Assembly (NCBI GenBank): GCA_947034895.1
Contig: OX344763.1
Location: forward strand, 40,609,025-40,673,024
Length of the DNA: 64,000 nucleotides
Direction of reading: 5' to 3'
Source: Rhytidiadelphus loreus
Lineage: Eukaryota > Streptophyta > Bryopsida > Hypnales > Hylocomiaceae
This document shows, in pieces, positions 54,950 through 64,000 of this stretch (its first letter is position 1; every line of letters begins with the position of its first letter). Under the pieces are notes generated by a model. The model was not told the DNA's origin. It worked only from the letters and a program-made list of their open reading frames with translations, and ran no database searches. The translations under genes and the position numbers were made by a program.

Positions 54950-56621
54950 TGGTTGGATCTAGTGTGGTAGAAAAAAACAATTTGGCCTTCCAATTTTTGA
55001 TTTTCCAAAGGTTTTGTGGAATAAAGAAATTCACACCTTTGTTTTTGAAATGTACATATGTTTTTATTATATTTTGAATACGAGGGCTATGAATTTGGTG
55101 TCTTTGCAAGAATGGATGTCAGAGATGGTACCTACGGGCTGAAATTTGGGACTGAATTTTTGAAACTTTATTTGAAGATAGAAAAAACGATTACCTTTGT
55201 GGTAATATAACTTTTTTTCCAATCGGTGCCCGGGAACAAAAGTTATGCCCATATAGTCCAAACTCCAAAGCAAGGGAGAATGGGCAGCAAAAAAATGTGA
55301 CAAGCATTTGAATTTATTTTTCTAAGTTTTTTTCCCTCATAGATTATAATTTTGTCTATCCGGAAAGCTTTTTTTCATTTCATTTGGATATTTTATGAGA
55401 AAGTTATGGACAATCTTGTTTATTGGGCAATTAGAGCTTCTGGTGGGAAAAATACCTTGTAAGATTAATTTAGGAACGCAATTTTGGCAATTGTTCAAGA
55501 AAAGAAGTTTGACATGGTTTAGTTTGCTTGCAACAACAATTTGACCGTGGGGATTAGTGCATTTTAATTCTATCTTAGAAAGAAAATAGATTTTCATTCA
55601 ATCTCATATGTACTTCTATTCTACAAGTTTTTTAAGAATGAAAATTAAGTTTTTTTGAAAACCTTTTTTTTATTTAGACTCTCAACTCAATTTTCCACTA
55701 TATTTGTTTAAAGCTCAAAACTCTGTAGTGCAAGAAATTAAAGTGAAAAATGTTAAAAGTCAAATAATGTAGTCCAGCAATGTGCTGAAAAAATTGTTTT
55801 TTTCACTCTAAATGCGGATATCTTGCAATCTGTAAGATGAAAAATTCTGAAATTTTTTCCACACATTCTCATACTAGTAAGGTGTAAGATCCTATGGATA
55901 TGTGTGGGAAAAAAACAATTTTCAAAAACAATTTTGGATACTTTAAGAAATTGTTGAGTAGAAGTAGGTAAGATGTAGTTGTAGAATTTAAATAATGAAT
56001 ATCTCTAAAATGAAATGAAAATGGTGAGAGTGTGCTATCAAGTGAAGTTAACTATGTGACCGGACCTAATTTTTTTTTAGATTGTAGAAATTGCCTGGAG
56101 AAACAAATCCTACAAGCAACTTTTAAAAGAAGAAGCTGTAGACTCAAGTTGCCCGCCAAACAAAATGGTCCATAACTTTCTCATAAAAAATCTGAATGGA
56201 ATGAATCAAATTTTTCCATGTAAACAAAAACATGTTGTATGAGAAAAAAATCCAAAAGGAAAAAATTCATTAAAAGATTTGAAGATAGCAATTTTGTGGG
56301 GACCGTGTATGGAATCATTGTGCGAGGCATTACAACAAATGTATTTGCATTTCACCAATTACATTTTAGGCTACAAATGTATAAGTATGCCCAAACCTTC
56401 AAAACCAAAGCAATAGAAGGTTGTTGTCCATAAGCATAGTAGTACAATACACAGCCAAGGCGGTATAGTTTTAGAAGCCAACATCTTAACCCTAACTTTT
56501 GCTAGAGTACTACATTGTGCGAGTATGGATATACTATGGCCCTTATACTATGGGCCTTACATCTTGTATACTACTACGATTAACTAGAACCACCGTTGAA
56601 GTAAGTATCTCATAGAAATAT
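54950..56621. other. AT-rich spacer between convergent genes B and C
   Basis: Diverged dispersed repeats related to about 5500-6130 (GGGATTAGTG, ATGTACTTCTA) and 1790-1910 are recognisable. No gene was found. Both flanking genes end here, so it includes their 3' regions. Confidence 0.45.
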
Positions 56622-59114
56622 TTAGTTCAAGTCCATTGGATTGTTCTGAGAACCACTCGTTGCACCTTGTTCGTAATCATTGGACTCTCCAACAACGAGT
56701 TTCTTCTTAGCACGAGTCCTTGAAGCAGGTCCATCTGCTTCTAAAATAGATTCCAAGACATTGGAGTTCTTGAGAGCTTCAAGTGTCCTTTTAGTTTGCG
56801 GAGAGTGTAACTCCAATAGATAATCGAGTGCATGGCTTTGATAATAAGGCCCGTATGTTGAGTCGAGGTAAGCCATACTATTCAAGTCTTCTGGAGTGGC
56901 ATTTTCATCACGATTAGCCCCTTGTTCACCTTCAAAATTCCAACGGTGTCCTTCCGGATGAGCACCCCACTTGAAGGTTTGGGATGTCTTATCAAAATAT
57001 CCACCAAGGCATTGAAAAAAAAACGCCCTCTTCCCTGCATTGTGAGCTCCTTTTCCCATAAGGTTGAATGCCACTCTTAGAATTTCACGCGGGTCCGTTT
57101 CCCAATTCAATTGTGAGGCAGCAGCTCCCATTTCTTGATCATGTAGGCCTTCTCGCCAACTCCAAAGCAAGTCTCGTCCCCAAAATCGTGTCTCTGTCGT
57201 CGTGTCTCTATTGTGTTCCCAAGAAGGTGGCATGTAAGTCATCAAGTTGAACATGGTATACAAGCGATCATGGAATGGTGCTGCACAAATCACACATCGT
57301 CGTCTAATCAGACATTGAGGATGGTACACATGTGTACATGATCCAAGTGCCCATCCTCCTTCTGGCCCAAATTGTTCTAGACATATGGGGCATTTGGTAT
57401 GATCCAAGACGAAATGAGCTGGCTTTGGCCACAATAGACTTTGGTCTTTTTCGTTGAAGTGACTAGACATCTGATTTCCATGGTCCCAACCATTTTGTGC
57501 CCAGTCTATGACATTTTTTTCCGCCACGTCAAGCATGGACATGTTATCCGGAAACATGTCCTCCATCAATGCCCATGATGTCAATCCATTCTCTCGTTTA
57601 GGGGCATTTGCTACAAAGTTCTTCGAAACTTTGTCTAGCTCTTTCGCAACTTGTTGAGATCGATCCACGGAGAGAATGCATGCGACCTTCCAATGATAGT
57701 ATGTCGCTGCCAACACTGCCAACTTCTCTCGAAGCATTCTATTTTCCTCAGCCAAATCAAGTTCCTTTGATGATTGTAGATGTGGAATGGCAGGAAACGA
57801 AAGTGAATCCTGAGTCCCTTGCAAACCATCAACGTGCGGATTGCTAGAATCTCTTGAGACGAACGGAAGTGGTGCCATTGGAAGAATTGAAGAACGCTTC
57901 GTACGCTTGGCAGGGGGAGAAAGGTGAATGACATCGCTGGTGAGGTCCCCAACAAGCTTGTCCAAGTGATGTGGATCCTGCTCAACAAAGGTTTCGTCCA
58001 TGTCCGACAATGTGAAAGTCTGATGCTCTTTTTCTCGAAGGCCTTGTAATTCTTTGGATTGTTGAGAAATGAGAGCATTTTTTTGTTCACATGTAGACCG
58101 CCATTTCTTCACATCACCTTCTAAGGTTGCAATTTGTGCATCCTTGGTCTTCAAGAGGTCGAGAGCCTTCGCCAACGTCATCGCATTGTGAACAACATCA
58201 GATTCAGACCGTGGAATGGGAATGTGACTTGTGGCACATACGGGTGAGTCGTCACTTAAAGCAAAGTCGAAGATGTTGCTGGCGTCTTGTGGTGGCAAGA
58301 TTGGAGTCACAATTGTGGTTGAGGCTGATGCCAATCTAATTTTCATGGTGGACCGTCGCACCTTGGCAGGATGTTTCATCTTCTTTCCCCGCGATGATGA
58401 AGCGGCTTGAACATTTGGATCTGGAACTGGAACTGGAACTGGAACTTGGACGAGGGTGATAATCTGCTCCTTCACTCGTACAAGCTTAGGAATCCGTGTG
58501 CCATTTGAATCATTATCCTCTTCTGATTCTTCCGTGTCCACCTCTTGAGTTTCTTTGTTTTGTGGATCACTTCGAAAAGGCCCAAGTCCACCCTCCGGAA
58601 ATTTCAGAACCTCTCTTGGAATTATTCCAACTTCTGGACGCTCCACGTAGGTACTTTCTTTGATCGTGGTCCAGTCAACTTGTTTGTTCAAGGCGACCTC
58701 AGCATAGGCACCTCTAGCAATGAACAAAGGGGCCTCATTCCTATCTACAAAAGGGGTTTTGTAGAGGACCTGCCACAATTCTAAACACCTTTGTATGAAA
58801 GCTGGATTTTCACAATACTTCAAATTTGCCTTGTTATTGTGTCGGTTGTGATGATGGCGCCATGCCGGAAAGAACTTCTCGATGTGACACCATTCAATAT
58901 AGTCTTCGCACACCTGCATACTCCAAGGCTCTGGCTCCTCGTTCCACTCTTTGAAAGCTAGGTGGTTATCATTGTTCAACACATGCCATCGCTTCTTGTG
59001 AATGTTACCCCTCCTTTTTCTAGTCTTGTCTTTGGCAGCCTTCCTAATTGCACCAGGAGTGCGTACAGTGGAAAAAACTGGAAGGGACCCATCACTGCTA
59101 CCTCCAGTTGCCAT
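56622..59114 (-). CDS. WCHI-domain RING-finger protein C
   Basis: Intact, intronless, 830 residues from MATGGS. A basic segment (KDKTRKRRGNIHKKR, about 28-42) precedes the WCHI domain (about 42-152: EPEPWSMQVCEDYIEWCHIE, NNKANLKYC, FIQRCLELW, VDWTTIK). The middle is low-complexity with a PVPVPVPDP run and short coiled coils. A RING-type zinc site occupies residues about 575-610: CPIC, then CTHVYHPQC, then CVIC. This spacing fits a RING finger, so E3 ubiquitin-ligase activity is likely if it is expressed. The C-terminal 210 residues (for example GRDLLWSWREGLHD) are unrecognised, and the end is basic (RTRAKKK). It is a paralogue of A and B at the N terminus with RING acquired or retained. Confidence 0.87.
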   Translation of the reverse strand: MATGGSSDGSLPVFSTVRTPGAIRKAAKDKTRKRRGNIHKKRWHVLNNDNHLAFKEWNEEPEPWSMQVCEDYIEWCHIEKFFPAWRHHHNRHNNKANLKYCENPAFIQRCLELWQVLYKTPFVDRNEAPLFIARGAYAEVALNKQVDWTTIKESTYVERPEVGIIPREVLKFPEGGLGPFRSDPQNKETQEVDTEESEEDNDSNGTRIPKLVRVKEQIITLVQVPVPVPVPDPNVQAASSSRGKKMKHPAKVRRSTMKIRLASASTTIVTPILPPQDASNIFDFALSDDSPVCATSHIPIPRSESDVVHNAMTLAKALDLLKTKDAQIATLEGDVKKWRSTCEQKNALISQQSKELQGLREKEHQTFTLSDMDETFVEQDPHHLDKLVGDLTSDVIHLSPPAKRTKRSSILPMAPLPFVSRDSSNPHVDGLQGTQDSLSFPAIPHLQSSKELDLAEENRMLREKLAVLAATYYHWKVACILSVDRSQQVAKELDKVSKNFVANAPKRENGLTSWALMEDMFPDNMSMLDVAEKNVIDWAQNGWDHGNQMSSHFNEKDQSLLWPKPAHFVLDHTKCPICLEQFGPEGGWALGSCTHVYHPQCLIRRRCVICAAPFHDRLYTMFNLMTYMPPSWEHNRDTTTETRFWGRDLLWSWREGLHDQEMGAAASQLNWETDPREILRVAFNLMGKGAHNAGKRAFFFQCLGGYFDKTSQTFKWGAHPEGHRWNFEGEQGANRDENATPEDLNSMAYLDSTYGPYYQSHALDYLLELHSPQTKRTLEALKNSNVLESILEADGPASRTRAKKKLVVGESNDYEQGATSGSQNNPMDLN

Positions 59115-59184
59115 GAGATTTGCGGACGTCGCAAAATTCTAAGAACCAAATGATAGCAAAAAATAGTATATATATTATCCAAAA

Positions 59185-59224
59185 GGGTCACGCATGCAGC
59201 CAACAAAGGTTGCAAGACAGAAAG
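59185..59224 (-). promoter_or_regulatory. Shared promoter box, gene C (diverged)
   Basis: The gene-sense strand reads CTTTCTGTCTTGCAACCTTT, then GTTGGCTGCATGCGTGACCC. It matches the other boxes over CTGTCTT, ACCT and GGCTG-ATGCGTG-CC. A TATA-like CTATATAG (59267-59274) lies between array 7 and this box. Confidence 0.65.
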
Positions 59225-59276
59225 CCTCAATGGAAAATGAAGGTGATAGCATGATGATGGGCTACTGGCTATATAG

Positions 59277-59636
59277 GGCGAGTGACTTTGGTCTAGGGGG
59301 GCGAGTACGGATAGGGCCAACTGCGTATCCAGCGACTGCGGGTCTGGGTAGGGCGACAGCGGGTCTTGAGAGGGCGACAGCGGGTCCAAATTGGGCGACC
59401 TCGGGTCCACCACCGGGTCTAGGTACCTTTTGCGCACCCACGGTCGCCCACCCAAGAACACTTCCTGAACCCGCGGTCTCCCTGCCAAACCCGTAGTCGC
59501 CCACCCGCGGTCTCCCTCAGAAATCCGCAGTCGCCCACCCGCAGTCGCCCTCTTCCACCCGCAGTCACCCTCGTCAACCCACAGTCGCCCACCCGCAGTC
59601 GCCCCTACCCACACTCTCCTACCCGTACGCGCCCTC
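59277..59636 (-). repeat. Motif array 7, gene C promoter and right end
   Basis: About six units near the gene read GCGACTGCGGGT on the plus strand (antisense to gene C). From about 59440 about eleven units read ACCCGCAGTCGCC on the plus strand, inward-facing from the right end and so inverted relative to array 1. It serves both as a gene array and a terminal array. Confidence 0.9.
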
Positions 59637-59796
59637 TAGTTTGCCAAGTGGATGCCATGTGGCATCCACCTGGAGGGGGGTAATTTCCTGTAAAGTCAAA
59701 GGTAAATTTGACTTTTCGTGACGTTGCGCGGGCTCTACTAGACGTCGCGCGACGTCTGTCTGTCGCGGTGTCGCGCTGTCGCAGCGAACAACCCTG
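59637..59796 (-). repeat. Right terminal region of the giant hAT
   Basis: It contains GACGTCGCGCGACGTC and ends ACAACCCTG, complementary to the left end. A near-perfect palindrome, GTGGATGCCATGTGGCATCC, begins at about 59649, at a position comparable to the palindrome of the left end. Confidence 0.8.
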
Positions 59797-59804
59797 GAAC
59801 TAGG

Positions 59805-60110
59805 TAACTAGCCTTCTCCCCTTCTAAATTTGGACTAGCAGTCCAAAATATAATGTAAGAAAAGCAGATGTTCAGACCTCATTTCCACAGTTAAATACCT
59901 TTTTTGACAAACTTTGAACATGGTTCAAAAGTCATGTTGGAAATCAAGCAAGGTTTCATCTCCAACAATCCGTTTCAAGTTTGAACCTTCCACCGAAAAG
60001 TTATAGACAAGTTATTGCGGGGTGTTTGAAAATGTGAAAAAAACTAGGTGTTGGAAGTGGGCCGTTGGAAGTGGGCTGTCCGAAGTTTGCCGTTTGAAGT
60101 GTCCATGGTT
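59805..60110 (-). repeat. Repeat A, right half of the hAT target
   Basis: This continues the repeat interrupted at 33284, with GCAGATGTTCAGACCTCATT, AAGCAAGGTTTCATCTCC and CCTTCCACCGAAAAGTTAT as in the left half. Together the halves form a tandem pair like that at 24746-25540. Confidence 0.8.
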
Positions 60111-60196
60111 AATTGGTTATATTCTTAATAATATAAAACTAATCAAGCATATTAAGGTTCTAACAACACAATTGCAAGCAAATTTCACTTTTAACT

Positions 60197-60400
60197 CCTA
60201 AACGTCCAAACAATGTTTTTTGGCAACATAACAATTTTGGGCAGCTCACTACAGACGAAATTTTTGTTTTTTCTCTTTGAAAATTTCACACAATGTGTGG
60301 CCAAAGAGTAGCTTTAAGGCCCAAATTTTTTTATAATTTTTGATTACATGGTTCAAAAGTTATTGCATGATATGTAGTTTTTAGTGTTTGGTGGGCAACG
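60197..60400 (+). repeat. Dispersed repeat R1, copy 2
   Basis: Counterpart of 1036-1245, sharing TTGGGCAGCTCACTA and TAGCTTTAAGGCCCAA. Confidence 0.55.
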
Positions 60401-60474
60401 CAAGCAACATAAATGTCTTGGTTTTCTGCTGTTTTTCTTCTTGACCAAATTTTTTTATTTTAAATTCAGCCTAC

Positions 60475-60577
60475 CAGCCACATAGGACTGCCCGCCTTTG
60501 ATGAGGTTTGAACCCCCAACCTTGTGGGTAGTAATATGGGGACTTGGCCATCACACCATGGGCAAAGTCCCTTGACA
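60475..60577 (-). repeat. tRNA-derived SINE remnant
   Basis: The minus strand begins GGGACTTTGCCC, has an A-box-like GGTGTGATGGCCAAG and a good B box GGTTCAAACC about 45 bp later, as in tRNA-derived SINE heads. The acceptor stem and clover-leaf are not maintained, so it is not a functional tRNA gene. The 3' end is not defined. Confidence 0.5.
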
Positions 60578-60592
60578 ATAAGAGAAACGTGA

Positions 60593-61195
60593 GTTTTATT
60601 TATTCCTTTTTTTTTCCTTTTTTTTTCCTTTTTGCAAAGTCAGCAGACTTTGATGGCCCATATCTTTTTTGTAATAAGTAAGATTTTTATGAAATTTGTT
60701 GTAAATGGTTCATATTGAAGTCTAGTTTTAGTGATAAAATTTTCAATTTAATTGAACATGTTTTGAAAATTTGAGAACCGTTTTTCTAAAGGTTGTTTGT
60801 AAGTTTTATTTATTCTTTTCCTTTTCCTTGGTGCATAGTCAGAAGACTTTGAAGGCTCATATCTTTTTTGTGATAAGTCCGTTTCTAATGAAACTTGTTG
60901 GAAATGGTTCATATTGAAGTTTAGTTTTAGTGATAAAATTTTCAATTTAATTGAACATGTTTTGAAAATCTGAGAACCGTTTTTCTACAGGCTGTTTGTA
61001 AGTTTTGTTTGTTATTTTCCTTTTCCTTTGTGCAAAGTCAACAGACTTTGAAGGCTCATATCTTTTTTTTAGGAAGTTTGTTTTTCATGAAACTTGTTGG
61101 AAATGGTTCATATTTAAGTTTAGTTATAGTGATAAAATTTTCAATTTAATCCGGTATGATTGAAAATTTGAAAATTGTTTTTCTAGAGTTTATTT
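60593..61195 (+). repeat. Three tandem units of about 200 bp
   Basis: Units at about 60593-60797, 60798-60999 and 61000-61195 share CAGACTTTGAAGGCTCATAT, GTGATAAAATTTTCAATTTA and a final GTTTTTCTA. The units are moderately diverged. No coding role is seen. Confidence 0.8.
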
Positions 61196-61680
61196 GGCCC
61201 AAATCTAGATACTTTAATTTTTGGGTAGTTCAACTCGAGAAGTTTGCCAATGGTTAAAGTTTAGACATTTTACAAATTCAAAAATTAAATTTTGAATAAT
61301 TAAAAATTAAAAATTAGTATTTTAACCTCTAATTTTTCATTTTCTCTTCTGGAGGATAAAATCAACGGTTTAGTTTTTGTTCAAGCTTGAACCTACCTCT
61401 TCTAATTGAACAATTTCTTAAAGATTAAAAATGAAGTATTTTCTTTCAAAATTTGTACCCTAGACTTTCAACTCAAATTTCCAAATCAATTTTTTTTAAA
61501 TTTAAAATTCACAATGCAAATTTTTTATTTGAAATTGTTGCCTAGCATTCAAAAAAACTCATGTTTCCAACTTTGATTCATAATTCCTAAATTGTATATA
61601 TTGGAATTCATATCAAATTCAAAAACAATTTCACTTGTTGAAATTTTGATTTAAATTAAAATACAATTTGAATTCATACT
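61196..61680. other. AT-rich intergenic region
   Basis: No gene or defined repeat was recognised. Confidence 0.4.
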
Positions 61681-62310
61681 TTGCAAGAGATTCTAAATGA
61701 TTTTGAAAATTAAGATTATAGAAGATTAAAAAATGAATAAAAAAGATTTCTAATAGATTTGAATAAATTCTAATATATTTAAAAAAAATTAATAGGTTCT
61801 TTAAGATTTATAAAAATTGTGATGAAGTCCTCAAATATTTAAAAAAATTCTAAGAGACTTTGAAGATTCCTAAAAGATTCTAAGATTGCTAAAAGTTAAG
61901 AGATTCTAGAAGATTCTATTTTTTTAAAGATTCTAATGGATTCTTATAAGATTTTCATAGATTTTGAATGATTCTAATAGATTTCTAGAAGATTCAAATA
62001 GATCCTTAAAGATTTTTAAAAAATCTTCAAGATTCTAAATGATTCTAAATGATTTTTAATAGATTCTTCAAGATTCTTCAAGGTTCTTTAAGATTCTCAA
62101 TAGATTTTTTAAGATTTTTTAAGATTCTTATTAGATTCTCAATAGATTCTTCAAGATTCTCAATAGATTTTGAAAGATTTTCAATAGAATTTCAATAGAT
62201 TCTAAAAAATTCTAAAAGATTCTAAAAGATTTCAATAGATTTTAGTCAATTTCCAAAAGATTCACAAAAGGATTCCAAAAGATTCTAAGAAAATTTTAAG
62301 AATTATGTTA
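61681..62310. repeat. AGATTCT-rich simple-repeat tract
   Basis: A degenerate short-period tract repeats AAGATTCTAATAGATTTT and variants tens of times. It looks like an expanded and mutated microsatellite. Confidence 0.8.
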
Positions 62311-62511
62311 AATTGGTCAACTCGCGATTACTTAGTGCCCAAAACAACAGAAGAGTGTTGGTTTGCATTGAACCAAGAGAAGAGTGTTGATGCAGGTCCA
62401 TGGAAATGTATTTTACTACGAAAAATTTGATTTTTTGTTGGTACCAACAAAATTCTGTAGATTTTGTCTTGATTTTCAATGGTTCTCTGGTAGTGCTGGG
62501 ACGTTCACAGG

Positions 62512-62946
62512 ATGGTTCCAGAGAATGCTACTTCAGTTGCTGCACAAATGGAGGAAATGAATGATGAAGCTAATTAGATGCATGATGGTGTATATTTGGA
62601 TTTAGGAGACTTGGTTGAGGTTGGCGATAATTTCATGATACCTGCAAAAGAAGAAAATGAAGATGGCATTGATTTTAACATTTTGTAATGCACAAGATCC
62701 AAGTTTGAGTTGGAGGAACCTCTAGACTGTCCATGGAGTGGGGTCTTTGCTGTTGGAGATGAGGTTCTAAAGGCGAAATACTTCAAGAAGCATGGACGTG
62801 GGGATAAAACCTATTTATTCTGTGATAAAGTTGTAGATGCTCATGTTGATGCACATCTTGTCAGGGCATGCAAATTTCCCATGGTTCTTGCTTCTCACAG
62901 GGCCAAGGGCTCCCTAGTGTACAAGATGTCTAGTGAGAGTATGTGA
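62512..62946 (+). pseudogene. Unrecognised small gene remnant
   Basis: A single frame from ATG 62512 to TGA 62946 is broken by TAG at 62575-62577 and TAA at 62686-62688. The last part (EPLDCPWSGVFAVGDEVLKA, then KYFKKHGRGDKTYLFCDKV) looks protein-like and has balanced composition. I do not recognise the family. The lack of introns could mean a retrocopy or an exon fragment. It lies next to no identified element. Confidence 0.4.
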
Positions 62947-64000
62947 AGATGCTTTGCACGATTGGTGGGCATTCCATGAGCAATAGTTTTGTCATATTTT
63001 TAGTACTTTTTGATACTAAAAGTACTCTTCATGTCAAACACAGAGTGTTTGAAAATGTACTATTAGTATTTTTAATACTATGGGTACTCTTTGGTCACAT
63101 ACAAGATATTCTTGACTGTACTATTAGTGTTTTTTTAATAATACGTAGTTCTGAATGCTCTTTGTATTTTAATTGAAGGGACAACATTGTAGTGTGTATA
63201 TTATATTTCTATCCCTTGTCTCATGGATAAAACAACACCGCCAAACTCTTTGTTTTATTTTTCACCCATCTGGTTTATGGATAAAAATTGTCTCCTGCGT
63301 GTGTTGTTCCTATAAAACATCACTTGATTAGGACAACTCTATGAAGATTGAATTCATCCATGCATTTGTTTAGGTTCATTGCATATAGGCTACCACAATG
63401 GCCTTGTACTAAAATTGTGTATATAAGCATCTTGAAAATCATTATACTTCTAACTAAAAATTTGGGCTTCCCTGAGTGTGTATGATCATTCTACATGAAG
63501 ACTCTCATAGTACTTCATGTTATGTTTGGAAATTGTTATCGAATATTTCAAAAGTTGTGCACTTGAGATGTTAAAACCATGTCTGTCTTAACGTTTTATC
63601 AATTACAATTAGTTGTGCTAGTTAGTAGATAAATTTTTTCATGGTGTTTAAGCACCCATGGATGAGTATTTTTACACAATTTTATTTTGGGGAGACAAAT
63701 CATTCAAGGGAATCTAAAAGGTCACAACTGCACATATTTAATGTACTTGTGTCTAACAAACTAAATGAAGACTAAATGAAGGAAGTACAACAAGTTGTGG
63801 AAAAAGCTAAAAAAGTTTATTTGGAAACTATAAAATTACATTAAGAATTGAAATACCCAAGTTCTATTTATATAAAGACGTTCCTTTAGAATTTCAAAAT
63901 AACCTCACCGTAATTCCAATCCATCTTATTGAACTTCCAAATTTATTTCTATTTATCAAAGAGTTGGGTGCAATTTATTTAGACTACCTAATGCATGTTG
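62947..64000. other. AT-rich intergenic region
   Basis: Variants of TACTATTAGTATTTTTAATA are repeated around 62995-63140. No gene was recognised. Confidence 0.4.

Larger units (their letters stand above)
33285..59796. mobile_element. Giant 26.5-kb hAT transposon with cargo genes
   Basis: The element begins CAGGGTTGTCTTGTCTGACA and ends in the inverted form of CAGGGTTGTTCGCTGCGACA. A perfect 8-bp duplication GAACTAGG flanks it (33277-33284 and 59797-59804). Inside is a hAT transposase. The terminal CAGGG, the TSD length and the enzyme agree with one another. Both ends also share a roughly 150-bp subterminal zone rich in GACGTC, CGCG and GTCACGAA. It carries six genes and seven arrays of one 12-bp motif that is not seen outside it in this window. 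A 4.1-kb solo LTR and a MITE are later insertions, leaving about 22 kb of own sequence. A paralogous empty site exists near 25209. Known hAT elements are usually a few kb. Confidence 0.88.

Noticed and set aside
60475..60577. Functional tRNA gene
   Set aside because: A B box is present, but no acceptor stem or anticodon arm can be folded.

Overview
The window looks like nuclear DNA of a transposon-rich land plant or close relative: AT-rich, with a plant-type Ty1/copia element, hAT, PIF/Harbinger-like and Mutator-like DNA elements, long solo LTRs, a tRNA-derived SINE remnant, GT-AG introns and no prokaryotic gene organisation. An F-box-like fragment and a methyltransferase-like pseudogene suggest a non-flowering plant (moss, lycophyte or fern), but that is only an inference. 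I found no tRNA, rRNA or CRISPR feature.

Left part (1-33284). A small hAT MITE with a perfect 8-bp TSD lies at 3210-3485. A roughly 168-bp tandem repeat is split by a 4.8-kb PIF/Harbinger-like element (4332-9103, TSD TAA), which contains a 1.5-kb Mutator-like element (6665-8184, 10-bp TSD). A decayed multi-exon minus-strand gene with a methyltransferase-like motif (about 10388-19640) is interrupted in an intron by a young full-length copia element (11366-16872, TSD ATTGC, near-identical LTRs). Two solo LTRs of one long-LTR family follow (20287-23952, TSD GCCTC; 29078-31951, TSD CATGG), with AT-rich satellite-like sequence between them.

Central part (33285-59796). This is the main result: a 26.5-kb DNA element flanked by a perfect 8-bp direct repeat, GAACTAGG (33277-33284 and 59797-59804), with termini starting CAGGGTTGT in inverted orientation. 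It carries a hAT transposase plus five cargo genes: three proteins sharing an N-terminal 'WCHI' domain that I do not recognise (one also has a RING finger), a protein-kinase-like gene, and a seven-exon gene of unknown function. About 100 copies of a CpG-rich 12-bp motif (GCGACTGCGGGT and variants) form seven arrays. One faces inward at the left end, one covers the right end, and each gene has an array upstream, mostly in a fixed orientation relative to transcription. Between array and start codon, five genes share a roughly 40-bp box. A third solo LTR (43603-47712) has inserted inside one array. A related repeat at about 25.2 kb is uninterrupted at the equivalent position and acts as a paralogous empty site.

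Interpretation: the element looks like a giant composite hAT transposon whose genes form a regulon controlled through one repeated motif. The same motif at both ends would be expected to be the transposase-binding subterminal repeat, so transposition and cargo expression may be coupled. The structure is read directly from the sequence; the coupling is inference. The transposase frame has two in-frame TAG codons and the kinase gene has a -1 frame break, so this copy may no longer be autonomous.

Right part (59805-64000). This holds the other half of the target repeat, dispersed repeats, a SINE remnant, three roughly 200-bp tandem units, a degenerate AGATTCT-rich tract and a small unrecognised pseudogene.
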